From NCBI RefSeq assembly GCF_003003075.1, contig NZ_PVTX01000005.1, positions 62,001 to 126,000 on the forward strand: a DNA stretch of 64,000 bases, read 5' to 3'. Under the pieces are notes generated by a model. The model was not told the DNA's origin, ran no database searches, and saw only the letters and a list, made by a program, of their open reading frames with translations. The position numbers were made by a program, and so were the translations under genes. This document shows positions 8,705-17,991 of this stretch, in pieces. Source of the stretch: Isoptericola halotolerans (GTDB lineage: Bacteria; Actinomycetota; Actinomycetes; Actinomycetales; Cellulomonadaceae). Numbering within the stretch: the stretch's first letter is position 1; each line of letters starts with the position of its first letter.

Positions 8705-11700
8705 TCAGCCGGTGATCAGCTCCCAGGGGCCCCACGGCGAACCACCCGGTTCCTGGTTCCGCGTCCACCACCTCGCCGTGTACCTGGCGCCGTCGTGCTC
8801 GACGACGTCACCCGCGACGAAGATCCGCGACTCCGTCCAGAGGGCCGTACCGTCCGAGGTCGCGGCGATCTCCTGCCACGACCCCCACGGCGACGACCCC
8901 GGCTCCTGGTTCCGCGTCCACCACGTGGCCTCGAACACCGCGCCGTCGTGCGTCACCCGGTCCCCCGCGGTGTACACCGTCGAGGCGTCCCACGCCGGGT
9001 GCTCCGGCGGGCACTTTTCGTCCGAGTCGCCCTTCGTCCACGTCCACGACTCCGGGTTCTTCGTCGATGACGGCTTGTCGGTCAGGACGTAGCCCGCCAG
9101 CGGCGTGGCCACCACCTTCACCCCGCCGTCGTTCTTGCGGGTCTCGACGTACTCGACGCCCTCCACCACGGGCAGCGGTGCCCCCGTGATGTTCGCCGGA
9201 CCGCACTCGTCCGTCCACGTCGGACGTTCCGGCGTCACCTCGACGAGCTCCTCCTCGGCCTGCGCGAGGCGGAGGAACGTCACCGAGTGGGCCGGGAAGT
9301 CGTACGAGAACTCGTTCGCTCCCCCGTCCCAGGTGCGGTCGACGGGGACCACGGCGGTCTTGTCCGCCTTGGTGTTGGTGGCCGAGGGGTCGGCCACCAG
9401 CTCGGTGACGGCGACGTCGGAGGCGACCTCGAACGCGCCGGTGACCGCCACGTCGGTCCGTGCGGTCGCGGCGCCGGGGTTGACGACCTTGACGATCATC
9501 TCGCCGGTGTCGTCGTCGTGGGTGACCACCTGGTACAGCGACTTCTCCACCGGTGTCGTGTAGGTCATCTGCAGCTCGCCGTCGAGGTACAGCTCGATGG
9601 TGCGCCCCTCCACGACGACCTTGACGCGGTAGTCCTGGCCCGTGGTGACCGACGATCCTTCGATCGCGGCGACCTCACCGGCGTCACCGCCGGAGGCCCG
9701 CTGGAGCACCGAGCGGGTGTTGTTCCACCCGCCGAGGTTCCACCAGTAGTAGTCGTTCGGCCCGCCGGCGGCGAAGCCCACGAGGAACCCCTCGTTCCCG
9801 CCAGTCTTCCGGGCGTCGAGCTCGAGGGTGTAGTCCGACCAGTCGACGTCGTAGGCACCGCTCGGCACGGTGCGCGCGTCCTCGGCCGTCCCGGACTGGA
9901 CGTACTCGCCGTCCTGGACGGCCCACCGGCCGCCCACGGGCGACCACTGCGAGGCGTCGGCGAAGTCGTCCGAGAACAGCACCTCGCCGGTCTCGTTGTC
10001 CGTCACCACGACGTCGTCGTAGGCCGCCTGCGTGGCCCACGTCGACAGGAAGACGCCGCCGTCGAGGGGCGCGGCGTCGGTCGCACCGGTGTGGGTGCTG
10101 GGCACCACCTGGTCACCGACGTTGTTCATGAACAGGTGCTGGTTCCAGTAGTTGACCGAGGCCCAGGACTCGTCGTTGTCGAACCACATCATGTCCGGCG
10201 ACCACTGCACGTAGTCCTCGTTGGCGAACATGGGGGCGTAGGACGCCAGCTCGACGAGGTCGGAGTTGCGCTCCAGCCCCGTCATGTACGCCGCCTCCGC
10301 GAGCGCGTTGCCCCACGTGTTGCCGCGCGAGGCGTACTCGCCGAGGAACACGTGCGGACCCTCGCGGTCGTACGCGTCGTAGCGCTCGGTGTTCTGCAGG
10401 AACCACGCCGGGTCGTTGTAGTAGTGCTCGTCGACCATGTCGACGCCCTGCTCCCGGTTGAACTCCCACAGCTCGTCGAACCGGGCACCCGCGTCGTCCG
10501 GACCCGAGTTCGAGATGATGGTGACGTCGGGCCAGGCCTCGGCGACGGCGTCGCGGAAGGCCGGGAAGTTCTCCTGGAAGGTGTCGGTGTTCTCCTCGTT
10601 GCCGAGCCCGATGTACCGCAGGTCGAACGGCTCGGGGTGACCGAGCTCGGCGCGCACGGCGCCCCACTCGGTGTCGACGTCACCCTTGGCGAACTCGATG
10701 AGATCCACCGTGTCCTGGACCCAACGGTCGAAGTTCTCGTCCCCGCCGTGCATCTCGGGGATCGTCGACCCGCAGCCGTTGGCGCCCACGGAGACCACGG
10801 GCAGCGGCGTGGCGCCGAGGTCCTCGGCCCACTCCATGTACTCGAGGTACCCGAGCCCGTACGACTGGTTGTAGCCCCAGAAGTTCCAGTTGGTCGGTCG
10901 TTCCTCGACCGGCCCGATCGTCTCCTTCCACTGGTACGTCCGGGTGCGGTCCTGCCCGTCGGACCCGACGTAGGTGTCGAAGGTGCCGACGTTCGTGACG
11001 CAGCCGCCGGGGAAGCGCAGGAACTGGGGGTTCAGCTCCTCCACCATCTCGGCGAGGTCCTTGCGCAGCACGCTCCGGCCGTTGACCGGCCCGACCCAGG
11101 TGTCCTGCGGGAACAGGGACACCATGTCGAGACGCAGCGTGCCCTCGGCGCCGGAGACGACCTGGAAGCGTGCGTCGTTCGCGTCACCGGACACGGTCAG
11201 CGTGGTCTCGTACTGCTTCCACTCGTCCGAGCCGTCGACGGCGATCGTGCCGGTGGCGTACGTGGTCCCGCCGTCGCCGGAGACCACCTGCACCGTCAGG
11301 TCCTGGGCCACGGGGGTGCGGGCCCAGACCGACGCGTCGTACGACTCGCCGTCCGCGACGGCGACACCCTCGTTGTAGGAGGAGTTCGACACGCCCGTGC
11401 TGCCGTCCGAGTCCACCGTGAGGTAGTAGCGGTTGGACTCGTTGAGCCACTCGGCCTCGTCGGACTCGACGGCGATGTCGCCGCCGCCGACCTGCTCCCA
11501 GGCGGTGAGGCCGGTGAACGCGGCGTTGTCCGCGCTGTTGAACTCGAAGGACCTGTTGCGGACGAGCTCGGCGTAGATGCCGCCGTCGGCCGCATAGTTG
11601 ATGTCCTCGTAGAACGCGCCGTAGAGGTCGTCGCTCATCTCGGTGCGCTCGGCGTCCGCGTCGACGGTGAGCGTGTGCTCGCTGACCGAGACGGGGACGA

Positions 11701-14080
11701 GCACCAGACGAGCGGCGTCCGCCGGGTCGCCCAGCACGAGCGCACCGTCGGTGCCCTCGGCGAGCGCCCGGTCCCCGACCAGCACGGCGAGCTTGCCACC
11801 GCCCACGTCGGAGAGCCGGACGACGGCCGCGTCGTCAGCCTCGGCGCCCACGGTCAGCCGGTCGCCGTCGACCACCAGCGGGAGCCCGGTCGGCGTGGCC
11901 AGGGTGAGCGGCGAACCGTCACCCTCGACCGGCGTGGCCACGAAGCTCGTGGCGGACGCCGGACGCTGGTCGACCAGCGTCAGGCCGCCGTCGTCGACGA
12001 GGTAGCGGCCGTCCGACCCGGCGAGGGTGAACTCGCCGTCCGGCACGACGTCCGCGCCCTCGGGCTCGACGAGCGCGAAGTAGTCGAAGACCACCTCGTG
12101 GCTCGGGGCGCTGCCCGCGGCCAGCGCGTACAGGCCGATCTGCGTGGTGCCGGGTGCCAGCGTGGTGGTCGCGGCCTCGGTCCACCCCGCGCCGTCCCAG
12201 ACCGAGACGGTGAAGTCGTCACCCGTCCGCTCCATCCGGAGCGTCTCACCGGTGGAGCCTTCGCGGGCCAGGAACGTCGCCGCATAGGTCGCGGCGGTCT
12301 CTGTGCCGGTCTCGATGCCGACCGGGCCGGTCTCGAACACGGACGCGTGGGTCAGGCCGGCACGCACGTAGTTGTCGGCGTCCTGCCACGCCATGATGCC
12401 GGCGCCCTGGAAGTCCGCCGTCGGCGTGGCCTCCAGCGACGTCTGCGCGACGAAGTCCCCGGCGGGGACGTCGACGAGGAACATGTTCTCGTAGTTGTTG
12501 TCACCCTGGTAGGTGTCGCCGGGCTGCGACTGCAGCGTGAGCGCACCGTCACCGAGTGACCAGGCCGAAGCCTCCTCGCGGTCGATCGTCCACCGGGCGT
12601 CGAGCTCGGTCCCGTCGAACTGGTCGACCCAGGCGCCCTCCGGCAGCGGGGCGGGTGCGGCCGCCGCGACGGTGACGGTCGCGGACGCCGCGCCGTGGCC
12701 GCCGTTCGACGTCGCGGTGATCGTGGCGGACCCCTCGGCCACCGCCGTGACCACGCCGTCGGCGTCGACCGTGGCGACCGCCTCGTCGTCGGAGGACCAC
12801 GTCACCGCCCTGTCCTCGGCGGTGATCGGGGTGACCGTGGCGTCGAGGTCGGCGGTGTCGCCCGGCTCGAGCGCGAGCTCGGACCGGTCCAGCGCGACGC
12901 CCTCGGCGAGGAGGTCCGGCTGGTAGGCCTCGATGATCGCGGTCTGCTCCTCGGCGGTGATCGGCAGGACCGTGCCGTGCCGCGGGTTGCTGGGCAGCTC
13001 CACCTCAGGCCGCGAGGTCCAGTCCCCGGACGACAGGTCCTGGGTCTGGAACAGCAGGTAGCCCTCGCCGCCGTGGTACGACGGCTGGTCGATCATCAGG
13101 TACCAGGAGTCGTCGGTGAGCGAGGGGAACATGGTCGGACCCTCGCCGGACGTGAAGGTCCCGCCCCACGGGTTGGGCTCCCCGACGCCGATCTGCTCGC
13201 CGATGAGCTCCCAGCCGTCACCCTCGGTGACGCCCTGCGTGAGCCGCAGGTCGTCCGAGACCTCCTGACGGACGGTCATGTCCGCCTCGTCCTTGGTGAG
13301 CCGGTAGTAGGTGCTGCCACCGTCCCCGGGCAGCTCGGCGATCGTCGAGTCGATCATGCCGCGGCCCGTGCCGCGCTTCATGTCGATCCAGAGCTCGGGC
13401 TCCGAGAAGCTGCCCTCGGTGAAGTCGGGCGTGGTCGCGGACATCATCCGCTGGTAGGAGGTGTTGATGTCGCGGTCGGCGGGGGCGACGTCCTCCGGGT
13501 ACAGGGCGGAGGCCCAGTACACGACGAAGGCGCCGGCACCGTCGTTCGCCGTGGGGTCCCAGTGCGCCTCGGGCGCCCACAGGTTGCCGGCGTTCTCAGG
13601 TGCGAGCTCGATCTCGCGCTGCTCGGACCAGTTGACGAGGTCCGGCGACTCCCACACCATCATCGACCGGCTGCCGGTCTCCTGGGCGTCGCCGAAGTTG
13701 CCGCCACCGTAGATCTGCAGGTCGGTGGCGATGAGGTAGTAGACCCCCGTCTCCGGGTGCCGGACGAGGAACGGGTCGCGCAGGCCCTCGGCGCCCAGGG
13801 TGGACTCGAGGATCGGCTCGCCGTCGTTGAGCGTGTGCCACGTCGTCGGGTCGTCGGACTCGCTGACGGCCAGGTAGATCTTCTCGCCGTCCTCGCCCTC
13901 ACCGGCGAAGTACGGGAAGACGTAGGCGTCGTAGTCGGCGTCGTCCACGTCGACGGCGGTGGGGAGGGTGGACCGTGCGGTGGTCGCGGGCCCGGCCGCG
14001 GATGGACCGGCCAGGGTGGCAGGTATCGCCAGGGCCAGGGCCAACGCCACGGGCGTCGATCGTCGTACTGCTCTGTACAT
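8705..14080 (-). CDS. secreted GH43-GH51 bifunctional arabinan-degrading enzyme
   Basis: A 1791-residue protein starting at ATG 14080 (SD GAGGAG), with a signal peptide of about 30 residues. Order: GH43-like propeller (~48-385; GLRDPFLV with Asp102, SGEGPTMF with Glu313), BIG2 (~393-472), concanavalin-like beta-sandwich (~478-672), an unassigned beta-rich domain (~680-795), then GH51 (~803-1345). The GH51 part has a CBM4/9-like insertion (~855-988), acid/base Glu1162 in GLGNEENT and nucleophile Glu1248 in FLGEYASRG. A LamG-like sandwich (~1352-1535) follows within the GH51 C-terminal region, then a Cys-containing linker domain (~1610-1690) and two CBM5/12 modules (~1695-1738, 1746-1789). Propeller 1 is clearly paralogous to propeller 1 of the downstream gene. 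It would debranch and cleave arabinan outside the cell. Confidence 0.85.
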   Translation of the reverse strand: MYRAVRRSTPVALALALAIPATLAGPSAAGPATTARSTLPTAVDVDDADYDAYVFPYFAGEGEDGEKIYLAVSESDDPTTWHTLNDGEPILESTLGAEGLRDPFLVRHPETGVYYLIATDLQIYGGGNFGDAQETGSRSMMVWESPDLVNWSEQREIELAPENAGNLWAPEAHWDPTANDGAGAFVVYWASALYPEDVAPADRDINTSYQRMMSATTPDFTEGSFSEPELWIDMKRGTGRGMIDSTIAELPGDGGSTYYRLTKDEADMTVRQEVSDDLRLTQGVTEGDGWELIGEQIGVGEPNPWGGTFTSGEGPTMFPSLTDDSWYLMIDQPSYHGGEGYLLFQTQDLSSGDWTSRPEVELPSNPRHGTVLPITAEEQTAIIEAYQPDLLAEGVALDRSELALEPGDTADLDATVTPITAEDRAVTWSSDDEAVATVDADGVVTAVAEGSATITATSNGGHGAASATVTVAAAAPAPLPEGAWVDQFDGTELDARWTIDREEASAWSLGDGALTLQSQPGDTYQGDNNYENMFLVDVPAGDFVAQTSLEATPTADFQGAGIMAWQDADNYVRAGLTHASVFETGPVGIETGTETAATYAATFLAREGSTGETLRMERTGDDFTVSVWDGAGWTEAATTTLAPGTTQIGLYALAAGSAPSHEVVFDYFALVEPEGADVVPDGEFTLAGSDGRYLVDDGGLTLVDQRPASATSFVATPVEGDGSPLTLATPTGLPLVVDGDRLTVGAEADDAAVVRLSDVGGGKLAVLVGDRALAEGTDGALVLGDPADAARLVLVPVSVSEHTLTVDADAERTEMSDDLYGAFYEDINYAADGGIYAELVRNRSFEFNSADNAAFTGLTAWEQVGGGDIAVESDEAEWLNESNRYYLTVDSDGSTGVSNSSYNEGVAVADGESYDASVWARTPVAQDLTVQVVSGDGGTTYATGTIAVDGSDEWKQYETTLTVSGDANDARFQVVSGAEGTLRLDMVSLFPQDTWVGPVNGRSVLRKDLAEMVEELNPQFLRFPGGCVTNVGTFDTYVGSDGQDRTRTYQWKETIGPVEERPTNWNFWGYNQSYGLGYLEYMEWAEDLGATPLPVVSVGANGCGSTIPEMHGGDENFDRWVQDTVDLIEFAKGDVDTEWGAVRAELGHPEPFDLRYIGLGNEENTDTFQENFPAFRDAVAEAWPDVTIISNSGPDDAGARFDELWEFNREQGVDMVDEHYYNDPAWFLQNTERYDAYDREGPHVFLGEYASRGNTWGNALAEAAYMTGLERNSDLVELASYAPMFANEDYVQWSPDMMWFDNDESWASVNYWNQHLFMNNVGDQVVPSTHTGATDAAPLDGGVFLSTWATQAAYDDVVVTDNETGEVLFSDDFADASQWSPVGGRWAVQDGEYVQSGTAEDARTVPSGAYDVDWSDYTLELDARKTGGNEGFLVGFAAGGPNDYYWWNLGGWNNTRSVLQRASGGDAGEVAAIEGSSVTTGQDYRVKVVVEGRTIELYLDGELQMTYTTPVEKSLYQVVTHDDDTGEMIVKVVNPGAATARTDVAVTGAFEVASDVAVTELVADPSATNTKADKTAVVPVDRTWDGGANEFSYDFPAHSVTFLRLAQAEEELVEVTPERPTWTDECGPANITGAPLPVVEGVEYVETRKNDGGVKVVATPLAGYVLTDKPSSTKNPESWTWTKGDSDEKCPPEHPAWDASTVYTAGDRVTHDGAVFEATWWTRNQEPGSSPWGSWQEIAATSDGTALWTESRIFVAGDVVEHDGARYTARWWTRNQEPGGSPWGPWELITG

Positions 14081-14137
14081 CGTGACTACTCCTCGCTGAG
14101 CGTGTCTCGGTGCGTCCCGGGCGATGCCGGGCAGACC

Positions 14138-14159
14138 GACGGGGCGTCGTCGCCCCGTC
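14138..14159 (-). promoter_or_regulatory. 9-bp hairpin in the 5' leader of the GH43-GH51 gene
   Basis: The perfect stem 14138-14146 / 14151-14159 with loop TCGT lies between the LacI-type operator and the start codon. It would form in the untranslated leader. Possible roles are mRNA stabilisation or attenuation; no known riboswitch class fits. Confidence 0.4.
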
Positions 14160-14170
14160 CACTTCGTGCG

Positions 14171-14186
14171 ATGTTAGCGCTCACAT
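14171..14186. promoter_or_regulatory. LacI-type operator ATGTTAGCGCTCACAT
   Basis: This 16-bp palindromic site lies 91 nt upstream of the GH43-GH51 start. The same 16-mer occurs unchanged upstream of araB at 25923-25938, which is the strongest single sign of a shared regulator. On the minus strand a possible promoter (TTGATC, 17 nt, ACTGAT) sits just upstream. Confidence 0.85.
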
Positions 14187-14230
14187 CAGTGAGCGAGGTC
14201 CACCTCCGATCAAAGCGGGCGGATGAGGCA

Positions 14231-14263
14231 GGTCCGGACCACCGGCAGTCGGCGGTCCGGACC
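14231..14263 (-). terminator. hairpin after the permease operon
   Basis: The stem 14231-14244 / 14250-14263 has one mismatch and a 5-nt loop. Both arms contain the self-palindromic decamer GGTCCGGACC. It begins 10 nt past the stop of the last permease gene and would end the transporter operon. Confidence 0.6.
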
Positions 14264-14272
14264 GGACGAACG

Positions 14273-15322
14273 CTATGTGCGCCGCAGCGTGAGCACCCGC
14301 TGGAGGACCACGAACACCAGCAGGAGCGCGCCGATGACGATCTTGGTCCACCACGACGACAGGGTGCCCTCGAACGTGATGATGGTCTGGATCAGCCCGA
14401 GCACCAGGACGCCGAGCACGGAGCCCAGCACGAACCCGGTGCCGCCCGTGAGCAACGTGCCGCCGATCACGACGGCGGCGATCGCGTCGAGCTCCATCGC
14501 CACACCGGTCAGCGAGTAGCCCGACCGCGAGTACATCGCGAACAGCAACCCGCCCAGCCCGGCGCAGGTGCCCGAGACGACGTAGACGAGCACCTTGGTC
14601 CGCGCGACCGGCAGGCCCATCAGCCGGGCCGACTGCTCGCCGCCGCCGATCGCGTAGACCGTGCGTCCGAACTGCGTGTAGTGCAGCAGGAAGAACGCGA
14701 GCGCCACGACGACCAGGGAGACCACCACGCTGGAGGTCATGCGCCACTGCCCGCCCACCCAGGTGTCCCAGCCGGCGATGGCCACGAAGGTCTCGTCGGT
14801 GATCGGGATCGACTCGGGGGCGATGACGAAGCAGAGCCCGCGGGCGAAGAACATGCCCGCCAGCGTCGCGATGAAGGGCTGGACGTCGAAGACGTGGACC
14901 ATCAGGCCGATGAGGAGCCCGATGACCGACCCGATCAGCACCACCGCCGGCAGGACCACGGCCGCTGGGACCCCGGCGTCGAGCAGGTACGCGGCGCTGA
15001 CCGCGGACAGCGCCAGGACCGCGCCGACGGACAGGTCGATGCCGCCGGTCAGGATGACGAACGTCATGCCGACCGCGAGCACGATGAGGAACGAGTTGTT
15101 GATGAACAGGTTCGCCAGGACGCCGGCGGACAGGAAGTTCTCGTAGCGGGCACCACCGATCACGAGGATCAGGGCGAGCACCACGAACGTCCCGACGACG
15201 GGCATGTAGCGCCGGTCGATCCGCAGCCGGCGGGCGATCGCTCGCAGCCGCGACTCCTGCGGGCGTGGTCGGGACGGCCCGGGCGAGCCGGTCGTGGACT
15301 GTTCAGGGGCGACGGCGGCCAT
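14273..15322 (-). CDS. yjfF: sugar ABC transporter permease, YjfF type
   Basis: A 349-residue inner-membrane permease of the RbsC/BPD_transp_2 family. ATG 15322 overlaps the stop of the preceding permease as TGATG, so translation is probably coupled. About 35 N-terminal cytoplasmic residues are followed by 8-10 membrane segments; the family segment GGIDLSVGAVLAL is present. With its partner it forms the heterodimeric channel of a YtfQRT/YjfF-type importer. In E. coli that system imports galactofuranose. Here the arabinanases and araBDA suggest arabinofuranose or another pentose, which is an inference from context. It is the last gene of the operon, followed by a hairpin. Confidence 0.85.
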   Translation of the reverse strand: MAAVAPEQSTTGSPGPSRPRPQESRLRAIARRLRIDRRYMPVVGTFVVLALILVIGGARYENFLSAGVLANLFINNSFLIVLAVGMTFVILTGGIDLSVGAVLALSAVSAAYLLDAGVPAAVVLPAVVLIGSVIGLLIGLMVHVFDVQPFIATLAGMFFARGLCFVIAPESIPITDETFVAIAGWDTWVGGQWRMTSSVVVSLVVVALAFFLLHYTQFGRTVYAIGGGEQSARLMGLPVARTKVLVYVVSGTCAGLGGLLFAMYSRSGYSLTGVAMELDAIAAVVIGGTLLTGGTGFVLGSVLGVLVLGLIQTIITFEGTLSSWWTKIVIGALLLVFVVLQRVLTLRRT

Positions 15323-16350
15323 CAGGCAGCCACCTCCTCGGGACGGGCGGCCCGTTGCCGGGCGCGGGCGGCGAACGTCTCGCGGATGCGGGGCGACTGC
15401 AGGAGCGTCACCGCGATCACGACGAGAGCCTTGAACAGCGGCGTCACCAACGGCGAGATGCCGACGATCGTGACGGTCAGGGTCAGCGTGGTGATGATCA
15501 GGACGCCGACCAGGGTGCCGGAGAGCGAGAACTTGCCGCCCTGCAGCGAGGTGCCGCCGATGACGACGGCGAGGATCGCGTCGAGCTCGATGAAGAGCCC
15601 CGCGTTGTTGGCGTCGGCCGCCATCACGTTGGACGCGAGGATGAGTCCCGCCAGGCCGGAGAAGAGGCCCGAGAGCGCGAAGACCGTCCACACGATCGTG
15701 CGTGCCTTGACGCCCGCGAGCCGGCTCGCCGCCGGGTTGATGCCCACGGACTCGACCAGCATGCCCAGCGCGGTGCGCCGGGTGAGCAGCGCGACCAGGA
15801 GGAACACCCCGCCGGCCACCAGCGTGGCGACCGGCAGCCCGAGCCAGAAGCCCGAGCCGAGGGTCTTGAACGGCGCGCTCGTGACGGTGGTGATCTGCCC
15901 CTCCGTGATGAGCATGGCGATGCCCCGGCCCGCCGTCATGAGGATGAGCGTCGCGATGATCGGTTGGATGCCCACCACCGAGACGAGGAACCCGTTCCAC
16001 ACGCCGAGCACCAGCGAGACCCCGAGCGCGATGGCGATCGCGAGGAGCACCGTGGACACGGACCCCGGGTCCGGCGACGTCGCGATGAAGCTCAGCGAGA
16101 GCGCCCCGGAGATGGCGACCACGGCGCCCACCGACAGGTCGATGCCGCGCGTCGCGATCACCAGCGTCATGCCGAGCGCCACGAGCATCAGGGGTGCGGC
16201 GTTGCGCAGGATGTCGATCGGTGCGCCGAAGAGGTGTCCGTCCAGCACCGTCACCGCGAGGAAGTCCGGCCGGTAGACCGTGTTGGCGACCAGCAGGGCG
16301 ATCAGCGCCGCGACGGGCCAGAACAGGGCGTGCCGCGTGATCTCACGCAT
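15322..16350 (-). CDS. ytfT: sugar ABC transporter permease, YtfT type
   Basis: A 342-residue permease of the same family as its downstream neighbour, with the conserved RGIDLSVGAVVAISG segment and about nine hydrophobic helices. The C-terminus is basic and lies in the cytoplasm. Its ATG overlaps the stop of the ATPase gene as TGATG, and its own stop overlaps the next start in the same way, so ATPase, permease 1 and permease 2 are tightly coupled. It would pair with the YjfF-like protein as the transmembrane channel. Substrate specificity cannot be read from the permease itself. Confidence 0.85.
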   Translation of the reverse strand: MREITRHALFWPVAALIALLVANTVYRPDFLAVTVLDGHLFGAPIDILRNAAPLMLVALGMTLVIATRGIDLSVGAVVAISGALSLSFIATSPDPGSVSTVLLAIAIALGVSLVLGVWNGFLVSVVGIQPIIATLILMTAGRGIAMLITEGQITTVTSAPFKTLGSGFWLGLPVATLVAGGVFLLVALLTRRTALGMLVESVGINPAASRLAGVKARTIVWTVFALSGLFSGLAGLILASNVMAADANNAGLFIELDAILAVVIGGTSLQGGKFSLSGTLVGVLIITTLTLTVTIVGISPLVTPLFKALVVIAVTLLQSPRIRETFAARARQRAARPEEVAA

Positions 16351-17888
16351 CAGTGGTCTCCTCCGCTCGCGATGAGACCGACGACCTCGTCGACCCCCAC
16401 GTCCTCACCATTGACGATCTCGGCCACCTTCGCCCGGTCGCGCATGACGGCGATCCGGTGGCTCAGCCGCAGGACCTCCTCCAGCTCGGCGGAGATGAAG
16501 ACCACGGCCATGCCCTCCCCCGCCAGCTCGGCGACCAGCTTCTGGATCTCGGCCTTGGCGCCGACGTCGATACCGCGCGTCGGCTCGTCCAGGATCAGCA
16601 GCTCCGGGGCCGTGGCGAGCCAACGAGCCAGCAGCACCTTCTGCTGGTTGCCCCCGGACAGGTTGCGCAGCAGGGCGTCCGGGTCGGCGGGGCGGATGTT
16701 GAGCGCCGCGACGTACTTGTCGACGATCTCGTCGACCTGCCGGCCCGGCAGGCGCCGCATCCAGCCGCGACCCGCCTGCAGGCCGAGGACGATGTTCTCG
16801 CGCACGGTCAGGTCGCCCACGACGCCCTCGGCCTTGCGGTCCTCCGAGGAGAACGCGATGCCGCGGGAGATCGCCGCCCGCGGGTTGCGGAGCGGTGCCG
16901 GGGCGTCCTTGATGCGCGTCGTGCCGCTGTCGGCCCGGTCGGCTCCCGCGAGCAGGCGCGCCACCTCGGTGCGCCCGGACCCGAGGAGGCCGGCGAGGCC
17001 CACCACCTCGCCCGAGTAGACGTCGAGGTCGAACGGCTGCACGCTGCCCTTGCGGCCCAGGCCGACGGCCTGGAGGTACGGCGTCGAGCCCCGCTCGATC
17101 TCCACGGTGCGGTCCGTGCTCACGTGCAGGTCCTCCAGGACCTCCATCGACCGCCCGATCATCGTCGAGACGAGCTCGACGCGGTCGGTCGTCGCGGTCG
17201 CGTACTCGCCGACGAGCCGGCCGTTGCGCAGCACCGTCATCCGGTCCGAGATCTCGTAGACCTGCTCGATGAAGTGCGACACGAACAGGATGGCCACCCC
17301 CTCGTCGCGCAGGCGCCGCATGACGGCGAAGAGCTGCGCCACCTCCCCGGCGTCGAGGCTCGAGGTGGGCTCGTCGAGGATGAGGACCTTCGCCTCGACG
17401 ACCATCGCCCGGCTGATCGCCACGAGCTGCTGCAGGGCGATCGAGTGCGCTCCGAGGGAGGACGCCGGGTCGATGTCGAGGCCCATCGTGGCCAGGTGCC
17501 GGGCGGCCTCGCGCCGGGTGGCACGCCAGTCGATGGCGCCCAGCCGCCGGGGCTCGTTGCCCAGCATGATGTTCTCCGCGACGGTCAGGTTCTCGCAGAG
17601 GTTGACCTCCTGGTAGACCGTCGCGATGCCCGCGTCCTGGGACTCGCCCGGACCGGAGAAGCGGTGGGACCTGCCGTCGACGAGGATCTCGCCGGCGTCG
17701 ATGCCGTAGACGCCGGTGAGCGCCTTGATGAGGGTCGACTTCCCGGCACCGTTCTCGCCCATCAGGGCGTGGACCTCACCCGGGAACAGGCGGAGATCGA
17801 CCTGGTCGAGCGCCTTGACGCCGGGGAACTCGATCGAGATCCCCGTCATCTCGACGACAGGCCGCTCCGCGGTCTCGGAGCTCGTCAT
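16350..17888 (-). CDS. ytfR: sugar ABC transporter ATPase (two NBDs), YtfR type
   Basis: A 512-residue cytoplasmic ATPase with two fused nucleotide-binding domains, as usual for CUT2 sugar importers. NBD1 has Walker [10 protein letters not shown], Walker B LILDEPTSSLD and the switch His in FVSHFIEQ. NBD2 has the signature LSGGNQQ and Walker [14 protein letters not shown], with the degenerate Walker A region normal for this subfamily. ATG 17888 is preferred because GGAAGG lies 7 nt upstream; an in-frame start 39 nt earlier lacks an SD. It is separated from the binding-protein gene by a strong hairpin and overlaps the permease gene by TGATG. Confidence 0.88.
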   Translation of the reverse strand: MTSSETAERPVVEMTGISIEFPGVKALDQVDLRLFPGEVHALMGENGAGKSTLIKALTGVYGIDAGEILVDGRSHRFSGPGESQDAGIATVYQEVNLCENLTVAENIMLGNEPRRLGAIDWRATRREAARHLATMGLDIDPASSLGAHSIALQQLVAISRAMVVEAKVLILDEPTSSLDAGEVAQLFAVMRRLRDEGVAILFVSHFIEQVYEISDRMTVLRNGRLVGEYATATTDRVELVSTMIGRSMEVLEDLHVSTDRTVEIERGSTPYLQAVGLGRKGSVQPFDLDVYSGEVVGLAGLLGSGRTEVARLLAGADRADSGTTRIKDAPAPLRNPRAAISRGIAFSSEDRKAEGVVGDLTVRENIVLGLQAGRGWMRRLPGRQVDEIVDKYVAALNIRPADPDALLRNLSGGNQQKVLLARWLATAPELLILDEPTRGIDVGAKAEIQKLVAELAGEGMAVVFISAELEEVLRLSHRIAVMRDRAKVAEIVNGEDVGVDEVVGLIASGGDH

Positions 17889-17906
17889 CGTTGACCTTCC
17901 GTGGAT

Positions 17907-17936
17907 CGCGGCGGGGTGCGTCCGCACCCCGCCGCG
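17907..17936 (-). terminator. GC-rich hairpin between binding-protein and ATPase genes
   Basis: Arms 17907-17920 and 17923-17936 are perfectly complementary over 14 bp. Placed just after the binding-protein gene and before the ATPase SD, it probably acts as a partial terminator or mRNA stabiliser that gives more binding protein than membrane components. Confidence 0.6.
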
Positions 17937-17991
17937 GGTTCGAGGGGTGACCCCGGCGGGACGGGCCGGACCCGTTCCGCGGGGGTGCCTG

